A stretch of 64,000 bases of DNA from the NCBI GenBank assembly GCA_026874595.1, contig CM049312.1:70404929-70468928 (forward strand), written 5' to 3'. This stretch comes from Sipunculus nudus (Eukaryota > Annelida > Sipuncula > Golfingiida > Sipunculidae). A model generated the notes under the pieces. That model saw only the letters and a list, made by a program, of their open reading frames with translations. It searched no databases and was not told the DNA's origin. Shown piece after piece: positions 31,701 through 42,498 of the stretch. Both the position numbers and the translations under genes were made by a program. Position 1 is the first letter of the stretch; each line of letters starts with the position of its first letter.

Positions 31701-33985
31701 GCGTAAGTTGCCGTGGTACGATGAGAGTCTGTTGAATGTTGCTGCCGGCGTCACCATATTACTTAATTGTTTGTATGAAAGTATGAAAGGAATAATCGTC
31801 GAAATTTCGGTTCCCACGACGTGTCATTTATGCGTTGGCGGTGCCGTACAACGATGTTGGCTTACATGTCAGCCGGAAAAGTTTGCGGCCGGCGCTGCAT
31901 TATTAGGCCTATAATTCTAAGACAAGTATCAAAAGACCAGACACCACAATTTCTTTTAAAAAATAAAACATTCGAACTATTTAAATCAGAAACTGAATCT
32001 GTCTGTCCATATATACCCGTGTTAGCCAATACGTACGTAGCCGTGGAAACGATTCCAGCTTAACCGGAAAAAAACCGGCGCGGCAGCAGCTTAAACTACT
32101 TGATCAACCAGTAACAAACGATTAAATGTCCATATTATTGGTCGGAGAAAATGTAAAACAACCAACAACGAAATTGTTGGGTTCTTCTAAGTTATGACAT
32201 TTTCATATCAATTAAACCGTGATAGTGAAGTCATTCAGTCAGGAGAAACATCGCACTTTCCTGGGTAAATTCCCGGGCTTGGGCTTCTTTAAATATACCG
32301 GGGAACAGAGAGATCACTTGTCCATGAGGCTTGAAAAACTTCACGAGGAAGTTCCTATTCAAATCATAGTCATATGCCTATGATTCAAATTAAACGTTCA
32401 GCCAAGAATAGAAATATGCAAATATAGAAAAAAGAGCGGCCGTCCATTGGCTTGTCTGACATGAAACGGTGTCACGACAGGCATAGACCGGTAGTTTGAG
32501 ATTGTGGGAGACCTGAACTGAGTTGCTTTCTGCGAAATAATCGTCTGAGCAATCGTAACCACATCATCTGAAGCATTATAATGTAATTTATATGATCAAC
32601 CTGGTGTAAGGGTACCTTTCCATACATGAGGGCCCCCGCGCGGGACCCGCGCGGGTCCCGCACGGTTGAAATCCAACAAGTGTGTTATCACTGTCGCCTT
32701 TCCATACGTGCGGGCACCCGCGCGGGACCCGCGCGGGTCCCGCATGCGGATCCAGCAGTGTTGGATTTCTGCGGGGGCCCGCATGCGGATGCTACATGTA
32801 AAATTCAGTAGCAAGCATGTGTCCTTGTATTTGAAAAGAAAAAGGAGCTGATAGAGCTTATTTAATTGCATTAATAAAAAATATACGACCATTCTTCATT
32901 GAGATACGGCCCGGGACCAGCTCTAGTTAGAGTGTGACAGGAAATAGCCACCATTTAAGCCTGGCTGGTGAGATACGATATTAATCCGCTCCAATCTGCC
33001 TCATCAGTTAGTATGAATGTTTACACTGAATATTTCCTTAAGATATTACACAAAAATTTTAGAAATTATGATTATTAGTGCATGCGTTTATCCACACCCG
33101 CATGCGGGGACCCGCACATATGGAAAGGGACTCTTCGCATGCGGGGACCCGCGCGGGTCCCGCGCGGGTTAAAAATCCGCATGTATGGAAAGGCCTCCTA
33201 ATTCTTAACTGTATACGCTGTTGAGAACTGCTTGACATTTTGAAATAAGAACATTTCGAAATGCCGGGTGCTTCGCGGAATATCTTATAGGGGAAATGTC
33301 GTAAAGATTGATCATGTCGGCCGTGGGCGCACTTTCTGAACTTCATTTAATAAATAAATATCTATTTTTTCATATTAGTTTATAAATGATTTAAATACAT
33401 CTTAATGTGAGATTATGTAGGCTAAACAACATCCGGTCGAGCACTGGACGCTCGCTTGCCACTTTATATCGACCACAAGAACATCGACCTTTTCAGTATA
33501 TGTGCAACCCCTTCATGTGTATGGACCAACCCTGAGGCGATGCATTCTTGACATCGATCGTGTTACCATTCAATCAGTGTCACAGTATGTGTATCATGTA
33601 ATCCCGCATATATGGTTTTGTCAGAGATTCCCGCATATCTTTCATACAACTAAGTTCGTTTAAGGGTCGCATTATTTAAACTTTTAGGGGACGCATGTGG
33701 TAAATAGTGCGTCCACATGGGCGCGCTAGCCTAGAAACAAGGGGACATGGACACAAATATCACGGCATTGCCGCAATGCCGCACTCTAGGAGCAACACTG
33801 CTCAAGTATAAGTAAACTTAAACAGAGTGATATAAAGGTAATTTTACCTGAAAAAGAAATTCCAGTTCTGCTCCATTAGCTGCTTCATCTTTTCTTATGG
33901 TGCTTATAAGTTGAATAAGAACAGGATCCAGTTCAGGCCCTTGATCCATTCTGTAAGATTCCTCTGGATCTTCATAGAAATCCAT
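28597..33985 (-). CDS. Unrecognised protein, two exons seen, 3' end unresolved
   Basis: Exon A (33985-33848) encodes 46 residues from ATG and ends CTTTTTCAG/GTAAAA in phase 0. Exon B (28735-28597) begins after CAACAG in phase 0 and gives 46 more residues plus one base before AA/GTGAGT. The joined peptide is acidic and likely helical: it starts MDFYEDPEESYRMDQGPELD, passes the exon junction LEFLFQ-ECCDTNY, and ends YLTAADGATL. No signal peptide or membrane segment is seen. I do not recognise the family. Exon B lacks any stop, so more exons must follow at lower coordinates. The acceptor at 24757 would give only Met-Phe-stop. An upstream exon is also possible. The 5.1-kb intron is almost entirely nested mobile elements. 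Confidence 0.6.
29073..31380. mobile_element. hAT-type element, 2.3 kb, perfect 8-bp target duplication
   Basis: The left end is CAGTGGCGTACCTA and the inverse of the right end is CAGCGGCGTATCTA. Both sides are flanked by AGCAAAAT (29065-29072 and 31381-31388), an exact 8-bp duplication. Subterminal sequence is rich in GGGGCGG and GCCCCGGGC. No transposase is visible, so it is non-autonomous. It is nested inside the 28969-33800 element and is therefore younger. Confidence 0.9.
29087..29725 (+). repeat. Four tandem units of about 156 bp inside the hAT element
   Basis: Each unit starts with a G run and GGCATTT (29139, 29295, 29450, 29616), then TTAGTATAATGAGTGGCATAAG or a variant, TACAAATTTGGC, TTTCAAGTATTTCAG, and AACTGGGCAGTGGAACC. 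Spacings are 156, 155 and 166. The array sits at the left subterminal part only. Confidence 0.8.
32615..33193. mobile_element. Small inverted-repeat element with CG-rich palindromes
   Basis: The left end is CCTTTCCATACATG and the right end is its exact inverse, CATGTATGGAAAGG. Just inside both ends, and again at 32697, are blocks of GGGACCCGCGCGGGTCCC, a perfect palindrome, and GCATGCGG. These are among the most CG-dense bases in the window. The centre is AT-rich. No target duplication is evident. It lies inside the 4.8-kb element in the intron. Confidence 0.75.
33848..33985 (-). CDS. Exon A of the unrecognised gene
   Basis: Forty-six codons, starting at an ATG preceded by AAAGAAAAA. It is rich in Asp and Glu, with an amphipathic stretch PVLIQLISTIRKDEAANGAE. 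The base composition is more even than the surrounding AT-rich DNA. The donor CAG/GTAAAA is a good match to consensus. Confidence 0.6.
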
Positions 33986-34670
33986 TTTTTCTTTCACTTA
34001 CGGCTATTTTGGATTAAGAAAACACATGAAAAACAATTACAGCTTTTTAAAGTTGTTTATTAAATATTTACACAATAAATAGGTTACCCAAATTAGCACT
34101 TTGATCCTAGTTTCAGATCCTGTAATAAAAATTGTGACATTATATATAGTTTTGAAGATATGGAACAAAAAAGATATTTTCGAGAAGTTGAACTGCAGCA
34201 CCGAAAATCTTTTTCGAAAAAATTTCTTTATAAGATTTAATGTATGAGTTTTAAAGCGATTACTTCACAATTGGGTCTTCTAGAGCATCATTAATGAAAT
34301 ATTGCAAAAATCTCATACAGGGCCTTATGGTGGTCCATATATGGCCCTTGGTGGTCATTTCTGGAGATTTGAAATACTAAACTCTACAGGATGAAAAAAC
34401 TTTCTAGCTTTAAAAATGACTACCTTAGAAAAAATGAGGGTATACATTTTGAAATTTCATGAATTTCCCCAAAAATGCGTAACCGTGAAAACAGCAGAAT
34501 GAGGCAACCATTCAAATGCCATACAGTGCTAAAAACAAGGCCTACAGGCCAAATGCGAACCTGTGCAATGGGATATACACAAGGTTTAATGCTTCCATGT
34601 ACAATGCAAGTACTAAACCTTGAACCCGAGTACAAGCACCAATTACACAAACATCACTGCTGAAATACTG
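33986..34670. other. No recognisable feature; 5' side of the minus-strand gene
   Basis: AT-rich sequence. It should contain the promoter or 5' exons of the gene starting at 33985, but no TATA box or CCAAT site stands out. Confidence 0.4.
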
Positions 34671-34930
34671 CCTGGCTTGGGTGCACACATCACAAAAATG
34701 ATTGTAGGTGGCGCCTCAAGTCTTGTGTATGAGAAAGCCATCAAAGATGTATGGACATGCAACATTTCAGGCAGATACTTCAAACCACTCTTGGGCCTTG
34801 TGAACAGACGCATGAAACAATTATAGGTGGAGCCGTTAGTCGTGAATACAACAAAACTATCTGAAATGTTTCAACATGAATAATTTCAGGGCGATATATT
34901 AAATCCCTCCTGAGAAATAAACAGAGACAT
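34671..34930 (+). repeat. Fragment of the GGCGCC repeat family
   Basis: Contains TGTAGGTGGCGCCTCAAGTC, GAGAAAGCCATCAAAGATGT, and TAGGTGGAGCCG, matching units at 2880-3000 (opposite strand context) and 19750-20450. Confidence 0.6.
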
Positions 34931-35883
34931 ACCGTAAAAAGACGCATATAAGTCGGCCTCGCATAGAATTCGAGGGTAAATGTTTAGGGTTAATATCAGT
35001 TAAAAAATTTTTCAAGCTATTCTGGTATTTTAGTATTATGCAGAAATGAAGATCGCCTGCCTCACAGAATCGCCAGGTGAAGAGACAAGGATTTATCATA
35101 TATTCCGTCATTGTCATTAATTAAAACTTCTAATTAGTGGTGGGAGTCGGTTCCTTTTCATAATCGATCATCGGTTTGGGCAAACCGATCGATGATCGAT
35201 TATTAATCAGTTCACACAAATTTAAAGAAACATGCAATTATCTTTGAAACTGTACTCTTTTAACCCAGTCCATTTGTCTTGGTAATTCTACCTTATGAAA
35301 AGAATTATTTGCCTTTTTATATTTTCCTATTATTACTTAGCTATGCTATTCAACGTTTCATTTAATTATTTGTAATAATCAAAAATTTAACCACTGTCCA
35401 GGACATCTACTTGCTGACCCTCATGAACACTCCTGTGTATCATTTTAACTTCACCACAAGCAAGGACTTTCATTTTATAACAATTATGACGACTGCCGAC
35501 ATGCATGCTGGTTTCACAGGCCCGCCAGGAAAATTACAGACCTATATAATTGTGGGTAAAAATTAAAAAAAAAGTAATTGAAAGCTAAATATATAATTAC
35601 TTATGCGGCAGCGGCACCTGGTATCAGTTAAAGAGATTATTTCTAAGAGAATCTCGCAATATTGGCATAGACCTGGAGAATTATGTAGCATTTTAACGCC
35701 ATATCGCGCATATTTTTCAAAGAACATCTCGTTAGAATACTCTCCGCTAATTCTGCAGCTCCCTGTCAGTTCACAGAGGTTTAAAAAGTCCTCCGTTCTC
35801 TCATCTACCATGTCATACTGAGTTAGTATACGGAGGTTATTTGGGAACACAGACTCATTATATAAAGCGCGGAATGTTGTAAC

Positions 35884-38795
35884 AAGTGACCCATGGGTCA
35901 TGACGCTCAGCTGACTTGGAAGAGATTTGCAAAAGGAAATTTCATCATCTGAATGGTAGTATATAACCATTCAACTGAAGCATCAAACAGATTAACCAAC
36001 AGGCTGAGATTGTGTCTGTATTAATATATCTCAAAAATAAAGAAAAAAAAAATGCGTAAACTTTAAAAAAAAATACAGGTGGCTCAACCAGTCTGCAGAA
36101 ACTAATAAAAAAACTTAATGGTCAATATCCATGCAAAGAAGCATGGTGGTCTCTGGATTAGTTGTTCAGATACTTCAGCTTTTGTATCAAATTTTCCATT
36201 ATTCTGAGGGATACTTTTGAGTCCTATAGCTTGAAGGATATTGGGTGACAGAGACCTAATTTCAGGTTTCCACAGACTCTTTTCATGGGCCTCCTTGCAT
36301 GACAAGAATGAAGATTCTAGGTCCAGTTGTTACAATTTGTAACCTGTTGACAGATAACCACATCTTTAAAGGTCTCAAAAATAGAGAAAATAATTCGTAA
36401 AAATTTGAAAAAAAATTAGGTGGCACACCCTGTCTGCTAAAACTGATGGAACATGTCATGATCATTATGTATGCCAAAAATCATGAGCATCAGTGTTGTA
36501 GTTATTGAGATACTGGAGTTTTTGTATCAAATTTTTCATTATTCTGGGGGGTATTTTGGAGCCATACAACTTAATGGATATGGGTAACAGAGACCTAATT
36601 TCAGGTTTCCATGGGGATTTTTCATAGGTCTCTCAGAATGTTAAGATTGAAGATTCTAGGTCCAGTCTTTACGATTTGTGCCCTGATAACAGATGTTCAC
36701 ATTTGTTTAAGGTCTCAAAAATAGAGAAAACAATTCGTAAAAATCGAAAAATACAGGTGGCGCCACCAGTCTGCAGAAACTGATGAAACATTTCATGATC
36801 AATATGTACGCCAGAAATCATGACCATCAGTGATGAAGTTAATGAGATATTGAAGATTTTGTATGAAATTTTTCACTATTCTGGGGGGTACTTTGGGGCC
36901 CCATAGCTCACCTATCTGGTTGACGAGAAACTCTCCAAGATGGATTTACATGCCAAATTTAAAATCAACACATTAAACGACTCCTCATATATGAGCAATT
37001 TTCACCTAAAGCAAACGTGGGGTTGGACGCCACACAAAAACGATTGCAGTTGCACCACCAGTCTTAAATATAAGATAGAGTTATCCAAGATAATAGATTT
37101 CAGCCTAATCTGTCCATAAGTTTTGGACTTATGCTCAATATTGTCAGGTAGCAAAAACAAGAAAAGGACAGAAGGAGGCGCCACCTGTCTTTCACAGATG
37201 ACAAAGCTATCCAAGATCTTTGATCAATTTAATTTTTAGATCAATCCATGCATCACTTATCGATATATTATGATTTCTGTGTGATTTTCACCATATATGC
37301 TAATATTTAAGGTCAAGGCTACTGTCACTGGAAAGGTCATGACCCCAGTTTAAATATGTATCATCCCATACATATGCATAATATAAAAGAAACATGTTCA
37401 TTAGTTATTGACTTATGATGCATTTAGTACTTTCAAGTAGCAATGATAGAGGTATTAAACGGCACGAAAACAAGAAAAGGATAATAGATGGCGCCACCAG
37501 TTTCCAGTATAAGACAGCACTATCCAAGATCCGTAGACTTGATTGCTGGATCAACCCATGCAAGATTTCTTGAAATATTTTAGAATTTGTGTGACTTTTC
37601 TCCAAAATGAATCTATTAAAGATCAAGGTCACGCTCCAAGTAAATGTCATGACCCTATTTTAAATAGGCTTCGTCCTCTCACTCCTATCCATGCACATGT
37701 CAAGTTTGGTTCAGCGCGCTGATCAGCGACCTTTTAATTCAAGCATTAATTTCAGGAAAATTAGCCCCCATATAGCAACCTACGACTATTATGGATTAAG
37801 TATGATCAGAAAGACTTCTTTACAAACATAAGGATATATTCTATTTGTGAATTATCATACATGAAACGTACGCAACCTACCTGTCAGTGATTATGTCGCT
37901 GATTAGCTGCACAAATCAGCGAGCTCCCAATTCAAGCATAAATCCAAAGCAAATTGGCCCCCATAGCTCAAAGGATATGGGTAACAGAGACCTAATTTCT
38001 GGTTTCCGTGGAGACTTTTCATAAGTCTCTTAGAATGTCAAGAATGAAGATTCTAGGTCCAGTCTTTACGATTTGTGCCCTGTTAACAGATGTCCACATT
38101 TTTAAAGGTCTCAAAAATAGAGAAAACAATTCGTAAAAAATCGAAAAATACAGGTGGCGCCACCAGTCTGCAGAAACTGATGAAACATTTCATGATCAAT
38201 ATGTACGCCAAAAATCATGACCATCAGTGATGTAGTTAATGAGATATTGAAGTTTTTGTATGAAATTTTTCACTATTCTTGGGGGTACTTTGGGGCCCCA
38301 TACCTCAAAGGATATGGGTAACAGAGACCTAAATTCTGGTTTCCATGGACACTTTTCATAAGTCTCTGAGAATATCAAGAATGAAGATTCTAGGCCCAGT
38401 CTTTACGATTTGTGCCCTGTTAACAGATGTCCACATTTTTAAAGGTCTCAAAAATTGGGAAAACAATTCGTAAAAAATAAAAAAATACAGGTGGCGCCAC
38501 CAGTCTGCAGGAACTGATGGAACATATCATGATCAATATGTATGCCAAAAATCATGACCATCAGTGGTACTTTGAGGCCCCATAGCTCGAAGGATATGGG
38601 TAACAGAGACCTATTTCCAGGTTTCAAAGGAGATTTTTCATGGACCTCCCTGGATGTAAAGTAAGAAGATTCCAGGTCCAGCGGTTACGATTGGTGCCTT
38701 GTTAACGGCCAGACGGCCAGATGGCCGGATGGCCGGACGGACGACGGACAAAGAGTGATCGCTATAGCTCAGATGACTTACAGTCAGCTGAGCTA
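35884..38795 (+). mobile_element. Hairpin-ended element with five tandem units, inside the hAT element
   Basis: It starts with GTGACCCATGGGTC and GACGCTCAGCTGAC. Units of about 340 bp follow, marked by AAGGTCTCAAAAATAGAGAA (36366, 36709, 38100, 38439), each with AGGTGGCGCCACCAGTCTGC, GGATATGGGTAACAGAGACC and GGTCCAGTCTTTACGATTTG. It closes with GGCCGGACGGACGACGGAC and the 31-base hairpin at 38765-38795 (arms TAGCTCAG and CTGAGCTA). The third unit is interrupted at 36911-37966. Confidence 0.8.
36911..37966 (+). repeat. 1.06-kb segment duplicated from (or to) 41445-42498
   Basis: It begins CCTATCTGGTTGACGAGAAA and ends AAATTGGCCCCCATAG. I count about eight substitutions and one 2-base indel against 41445-42498, so identity is above 99 percent. 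It interrupts a 340-bp unit at CCCCATAGCTCA, and the restored unit spacing without it (335 bp) fits its neighbours (343 and 339 bp). Confidence 0.9.
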
Positions 38796-38954
38796 AAAAT
38801 GGAAGAATATTTTTTTTTCTATAACATAAAGACATTCTGAAAAAAAACAATCATGAGTATGATGTAATCGATAGTTGCCTTTGGTAATCGAGCGCTTGAA
38901 AGTGGCAGCAAACCGACTGACTTTCGAAAAAACTCGATGATCGGCCCACCACTA

Positions 38955-40305
38955 CTTCTAATCATTGTTCATGTCTGCCATCAATAAAACATGATTATTT
39001 ATGTGTCATTGAAACATGACTGTTGCTGTTTTATCTACATTTTATATGATCAAAAACTTTTCTATTCACTTGACAACTCTCGGCCTATCTTTTTGATGAA
39101 AGTTTTCGTGAGTGAATCCTATATTCCTCATTCTGTGGGTACTTATTCTGACTAATTCTTGCAGGTTTTGTGTCCATTTATTCATCATGATATCAATGTC
39201 TGGTTGAACTCTGATCTTTTTTTTCAAGAGGGGTTTGCTTAGGGCCGCATTTATTCACTGGGAAAGGGGTAAATTTTTTTGGGTACTTCTGAACGAAGTG
39301 ATAATTTTCCCCCGCGTGTCAGTACACAGGTGGCCAGCGTGACCTAGTTTCGGGCTTCTTGTGCCATGTAGCGAAGCCGTACCGGGTCAGCGCTGATCGA
39401 TGTTGTAATCAGGCAATCACTGATTCGTGTATATAGTTTTCCCTTGATCTCCTGTCGAACTGAAACTTTTGATGTGCAATCAAGTGACATTATTGGGCAT
39501 CAGAAAGATTCTCAAATCAATAACAGGTCGATACTTTACAAAAGTCAGAGTTTGAGCAAACTTGAGAGAGCTCGTCTATGGGATCATTTCTGTGAAATAT
39601 TGAACAATTTGGCTGAATGATTTAAGAAAAGAAGATTTTCAAAGGTTTATAGTTTTTTTCCATGCAAAATGTAAGTTAATGCAGCCATAAAAAGCTCAAT
39701 CTCACATTTGACATGTGACAGATTTTTGCATAAAATTTGGGGATGCTAACTCCATTTTAGTCAATTTATTTGGCCAAATGACTAAGTTCAGCTTCCTGTA
39801 ACTCGGCCAAAATTCACCGAAATAGAACCATTTGAACAAAGTTGACTGAGATTATTTCACAGAATATTTCTGTGAAATATTGAACAATTTGGCTGTACAG
39901 TTTCGGAGAAGATTTGTTTCATTTCTTATTATTGTTGGGTTATGCATTGTATTAATTGCTTTTATGTATTTTGTTTGCTTCACATTTTCTTTGTGTACTG
40001 CTTGCATTCGGGGCATTTGGAGTGTATTTTGGTATCATTGCATTATTCTTTTTATTGTTATTATTATTATTATTATGATTATTATTGTCATTTATTTTTA
40101 TAATACACGATATTTCATTGAATATCTACTATTCCGTATAATCTAATGCATGCAAGATTTTTTTTATTTCTTATTTTTTATTGGGGGGGGGGGGGTATTT
40201 ATTATATTATTAATGTAAGGTTTGCATATATATATATAAACAAGATCAGTTGTACTTCTTATTGGTTCTATGGGCCGGGGGCCTTTAAACCAGAATAAAT
40301 ATTAA

Positions 40306-40347
<42 letters not shown>

Positions 40348-41129
40348 CATGTATATATATATATATCTTTAATTCTAAAAAATACATGTATATATATAAA
40401 ACTATCATTTATTAAAAAAAATACATATATATATATATATACATGTATATATATAACTATCGTTTATTCTAAAAAAAATGACTATTAACACACAGAATTA
40501 ACAAATTTATTGGAATTCACAAGTCATCAAATTTATTGAGACTCACCATCTCACTTGGAGGCCTTAATGATATTTCTGCTGTGAGTGCTTTACTCTTGTG
40601 CTTATTAAGTTATTTATAAGCCTGACCTAATAAATACTGACTTAATTTCTAGTATGTACATATCAAATGTACAGAGGAATATGTATCTTTAATATAATCA
40701 ACATCAACTCAGTGGTTTTCATATCAGGTAGTTTTGATGTAAAACAATGGTTTTTTAAAGGAAAATTGATGACTTATAATAAGCTAAGCTAAAAATCATC
40801 AGGAGTTTTAAATTGCCTGTTCGTTCAGTGTTTTGGGAGTGATTTTACAACAGGTGCGACATTATGGTTCAATGAACTGTCTTAATAGTTCATTTAGGGT
40901 CTCGCGAGCCTAATTTATCTAGACATTTCTTGGCACCGCAAGGTGCCATAGTATCCCCAGACAATAACCCCCCCCCCACCCTCCTTTAAGAATAGGGGCC
41001 CATTTTCTGCAGCATACAGTGACACCTAGAAGCAACTTGGTTTCTTCAATCTATCAACTTAAGAAACAACATTTTTCACCAAATATTCGGGCCAATACGG
41101 CGAATCAGTGTTGAGAAAAGGGAATAAAT
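38955..41129. other. Repeat remnants, G run and AT microsatellite; no gene
   Basis: The part at 39530-39905 resembles 3490-3640 (ATGACTAAGTTCAGCTTC, GAACCATTTGAACAAA). The frame at 39880-40146 is a hydrophobic, T-rich stretch and not a credible gene. A G run lies at 40184-40197 and an (AT)n tract at 40309-40342. A decayed hairpin-family copy occurs at 40630-40800. Confidence 0.5.
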
Positions 41130-41444
41130 TTATACTATGAAAATGGTAAGGTAGGTGGGCCACTTGTCTGATTTATGAAAAAAAAAACTCTCCAAGATGG
41201 ATGTATATGCCAAATTGCAGAGCAACACATTGAACGACTCCTCAGATATGAGCAATTTTCACCTAAAACTAATGTACGGATGGACGCCACACGAAAAATA
41301 TAGAAGATGGCGCCACTAGTTTTGATTGTAAGATGGAGGTATCCAAGATCTATGTGATGCACAATTACAGGCTGATACGGCAAATCATTCCTGAAAAAAA
41401 GGGCATTAATATATGCTATGAAAACAGTATGGTAGGTGGCGCCA
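41130..41444 (+). repeat. Unit upstream of the 1.06-kb segment
   Basis: It carries the same order of motifs as the first part of 41445 onward (ACTCTCCAAGATGGATGTA, CTCAGATATGAGCAATTTTC, GATGGCGCCACTAG), so it is a diverged tandem unit of the same array. Confidence 0.65.
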
Positions 41445-42498
41445 CCTATCTGGTTGACGAGAAACTCTCCAAGATGGATTTACATGCCAAATTTAAAATC
41501 AACACATTAAACGACTCCTCATATATGAGCAATTTTCACCTAAAGCAAACGTGGGGTTGGACGCCACACAAAAACGATTGCAGTTGCACCACCAGTCTTA
41601 AATATAAGATAGAGTTATCCAAGATAATAGATTTCAGCCTAATCTGTCCATTAGTTTTGGACTTATGCTCAATATTGTCAGGTAGCAAAAACAAGAAAAG
41701 GACAGAAGGAGGCGCCACCTGTCTTTCACAGATGACAAAGCTATCCAAGATCTTTGATCAATTTAATTTTTAGATCAATCCATGCATCACTTATCGATAT
41801 ATTATGATTTTGTGTGATTTTCACCATATATGCTAATATTTAAGGTCAAGGCTACTGTCACTGGAAAGGTCATGCCCCCAGTTTAAATATGTATCATCCC
41901 ATACATATGCATAATATAAAAGAAACATGTTCATTAGTTATTGACTTATGATGCATATAGTACTTTCAAGTAGCAATGATAGAGGTATTAAACGGCACGA
42001 AAACAAGAAAAGGATAATAGTTGGCGCCACCAGTTTCCAGTATAAGACAGCACTATCCAAGATCCGTAGACTTGATTGCTGGATCAACCCATGCAAGATT
42101 TCTTGAAATATTTTAGAATTTGTGTGACTTTTCTCCAAAATGAATCTATTAAAGATCAAGTTCACGCTCCAAGTAAATGTCATGACCCTATTTTAAATAG
42201 GCTTCGTCCTCTCACTCCTATCCATGCACATGTCAAGTTTGGTTCAGCGCGCTGATCAGCGACCTTTTAATTCAAGCATTAATTTCAGGAAAATTAGCCC
42301 CCATATAGCAACCTACGACTATTATGGATTAAGTATGATCCGAAAGACTTCTTTACAAACATAAGGATATATTCTATTTGTGAATTATCATACATGAAAC
42401 GTACGCAACCTACCTGTCAGTGATTATGTCGCTGATTAGCTGCACAAATCAGCGAGCTCCCAATTCAAGCATTAATCCAAAGCAAATTGGCCCCCATA
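41445..42498 (+). repeat. 1.06-kb segment, second copy
   Basis: Partner of 36911-37966. On the left it continues naturally from a tandem unit (GGTGGCGCCACC at 41436-41447), and on the right it continues into the foldback element, so this copy looks like the source. Short minus-strand frames conserved between the copies are conserved only because the DNA is nearly identical. Confidence 0.85.

Larger units (their letters stand above)
28969..33800. mobile_element. 4.8-kb hAT-like element hosting nested insertions
   Basis: The ends are a perfect 15-bp inverted repeat, CAGTGTTGCTCCTAG. The immediate flanks are CTTAAG on the left and CTCAAG on the right, so any target duplication has decayed or is short. 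It lies wholly inside the intron between the two exons of the minus-strand gene and makes up nearly all of it. No transposase frame is visible. The inner insertions at 29073-31380 and 32615-33193 account for over half its length. Confidence 0.75.
35135..38954. mobile_element. hAT-type element, 3.8 kb, perfect 8-bp target duplication
   Basis: The left end is TAGTGGTGGGAGTCGG and the inverse of the right end is TAGTGGTGGGCCGATC. Both flanks are CTTCTAAT (35127-35134 and 38955-38962), an exact 8-bp duplication, the hAT hallmark. Just inside the left end is a palindromic stretch (GATCATCGG...CCGATCGATGATC). The interior has no transposase but carries a hairpin-family element with tandem units and a recent 1.06-kb insertion. 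Confidence 0.9.

Noticed and set aside
37002-37214. Minus-strand frame of 70 codons conserved at 41536-41748
   Set aside because: The conservation comes from the near-identical 1.06-kb DNA copy; substitutions are not biased to synonymous sites and the frame lies in a tandem-repeat unit.
39880-40146. Plus-strand 88-codon hydrophobic frame resembling a membrane protein
   Set aside because: The hydrophobicity is produced by T-rich and ATT-repeat DNA; there is no gene-like codon use and it starts inside a dispersed repeat.
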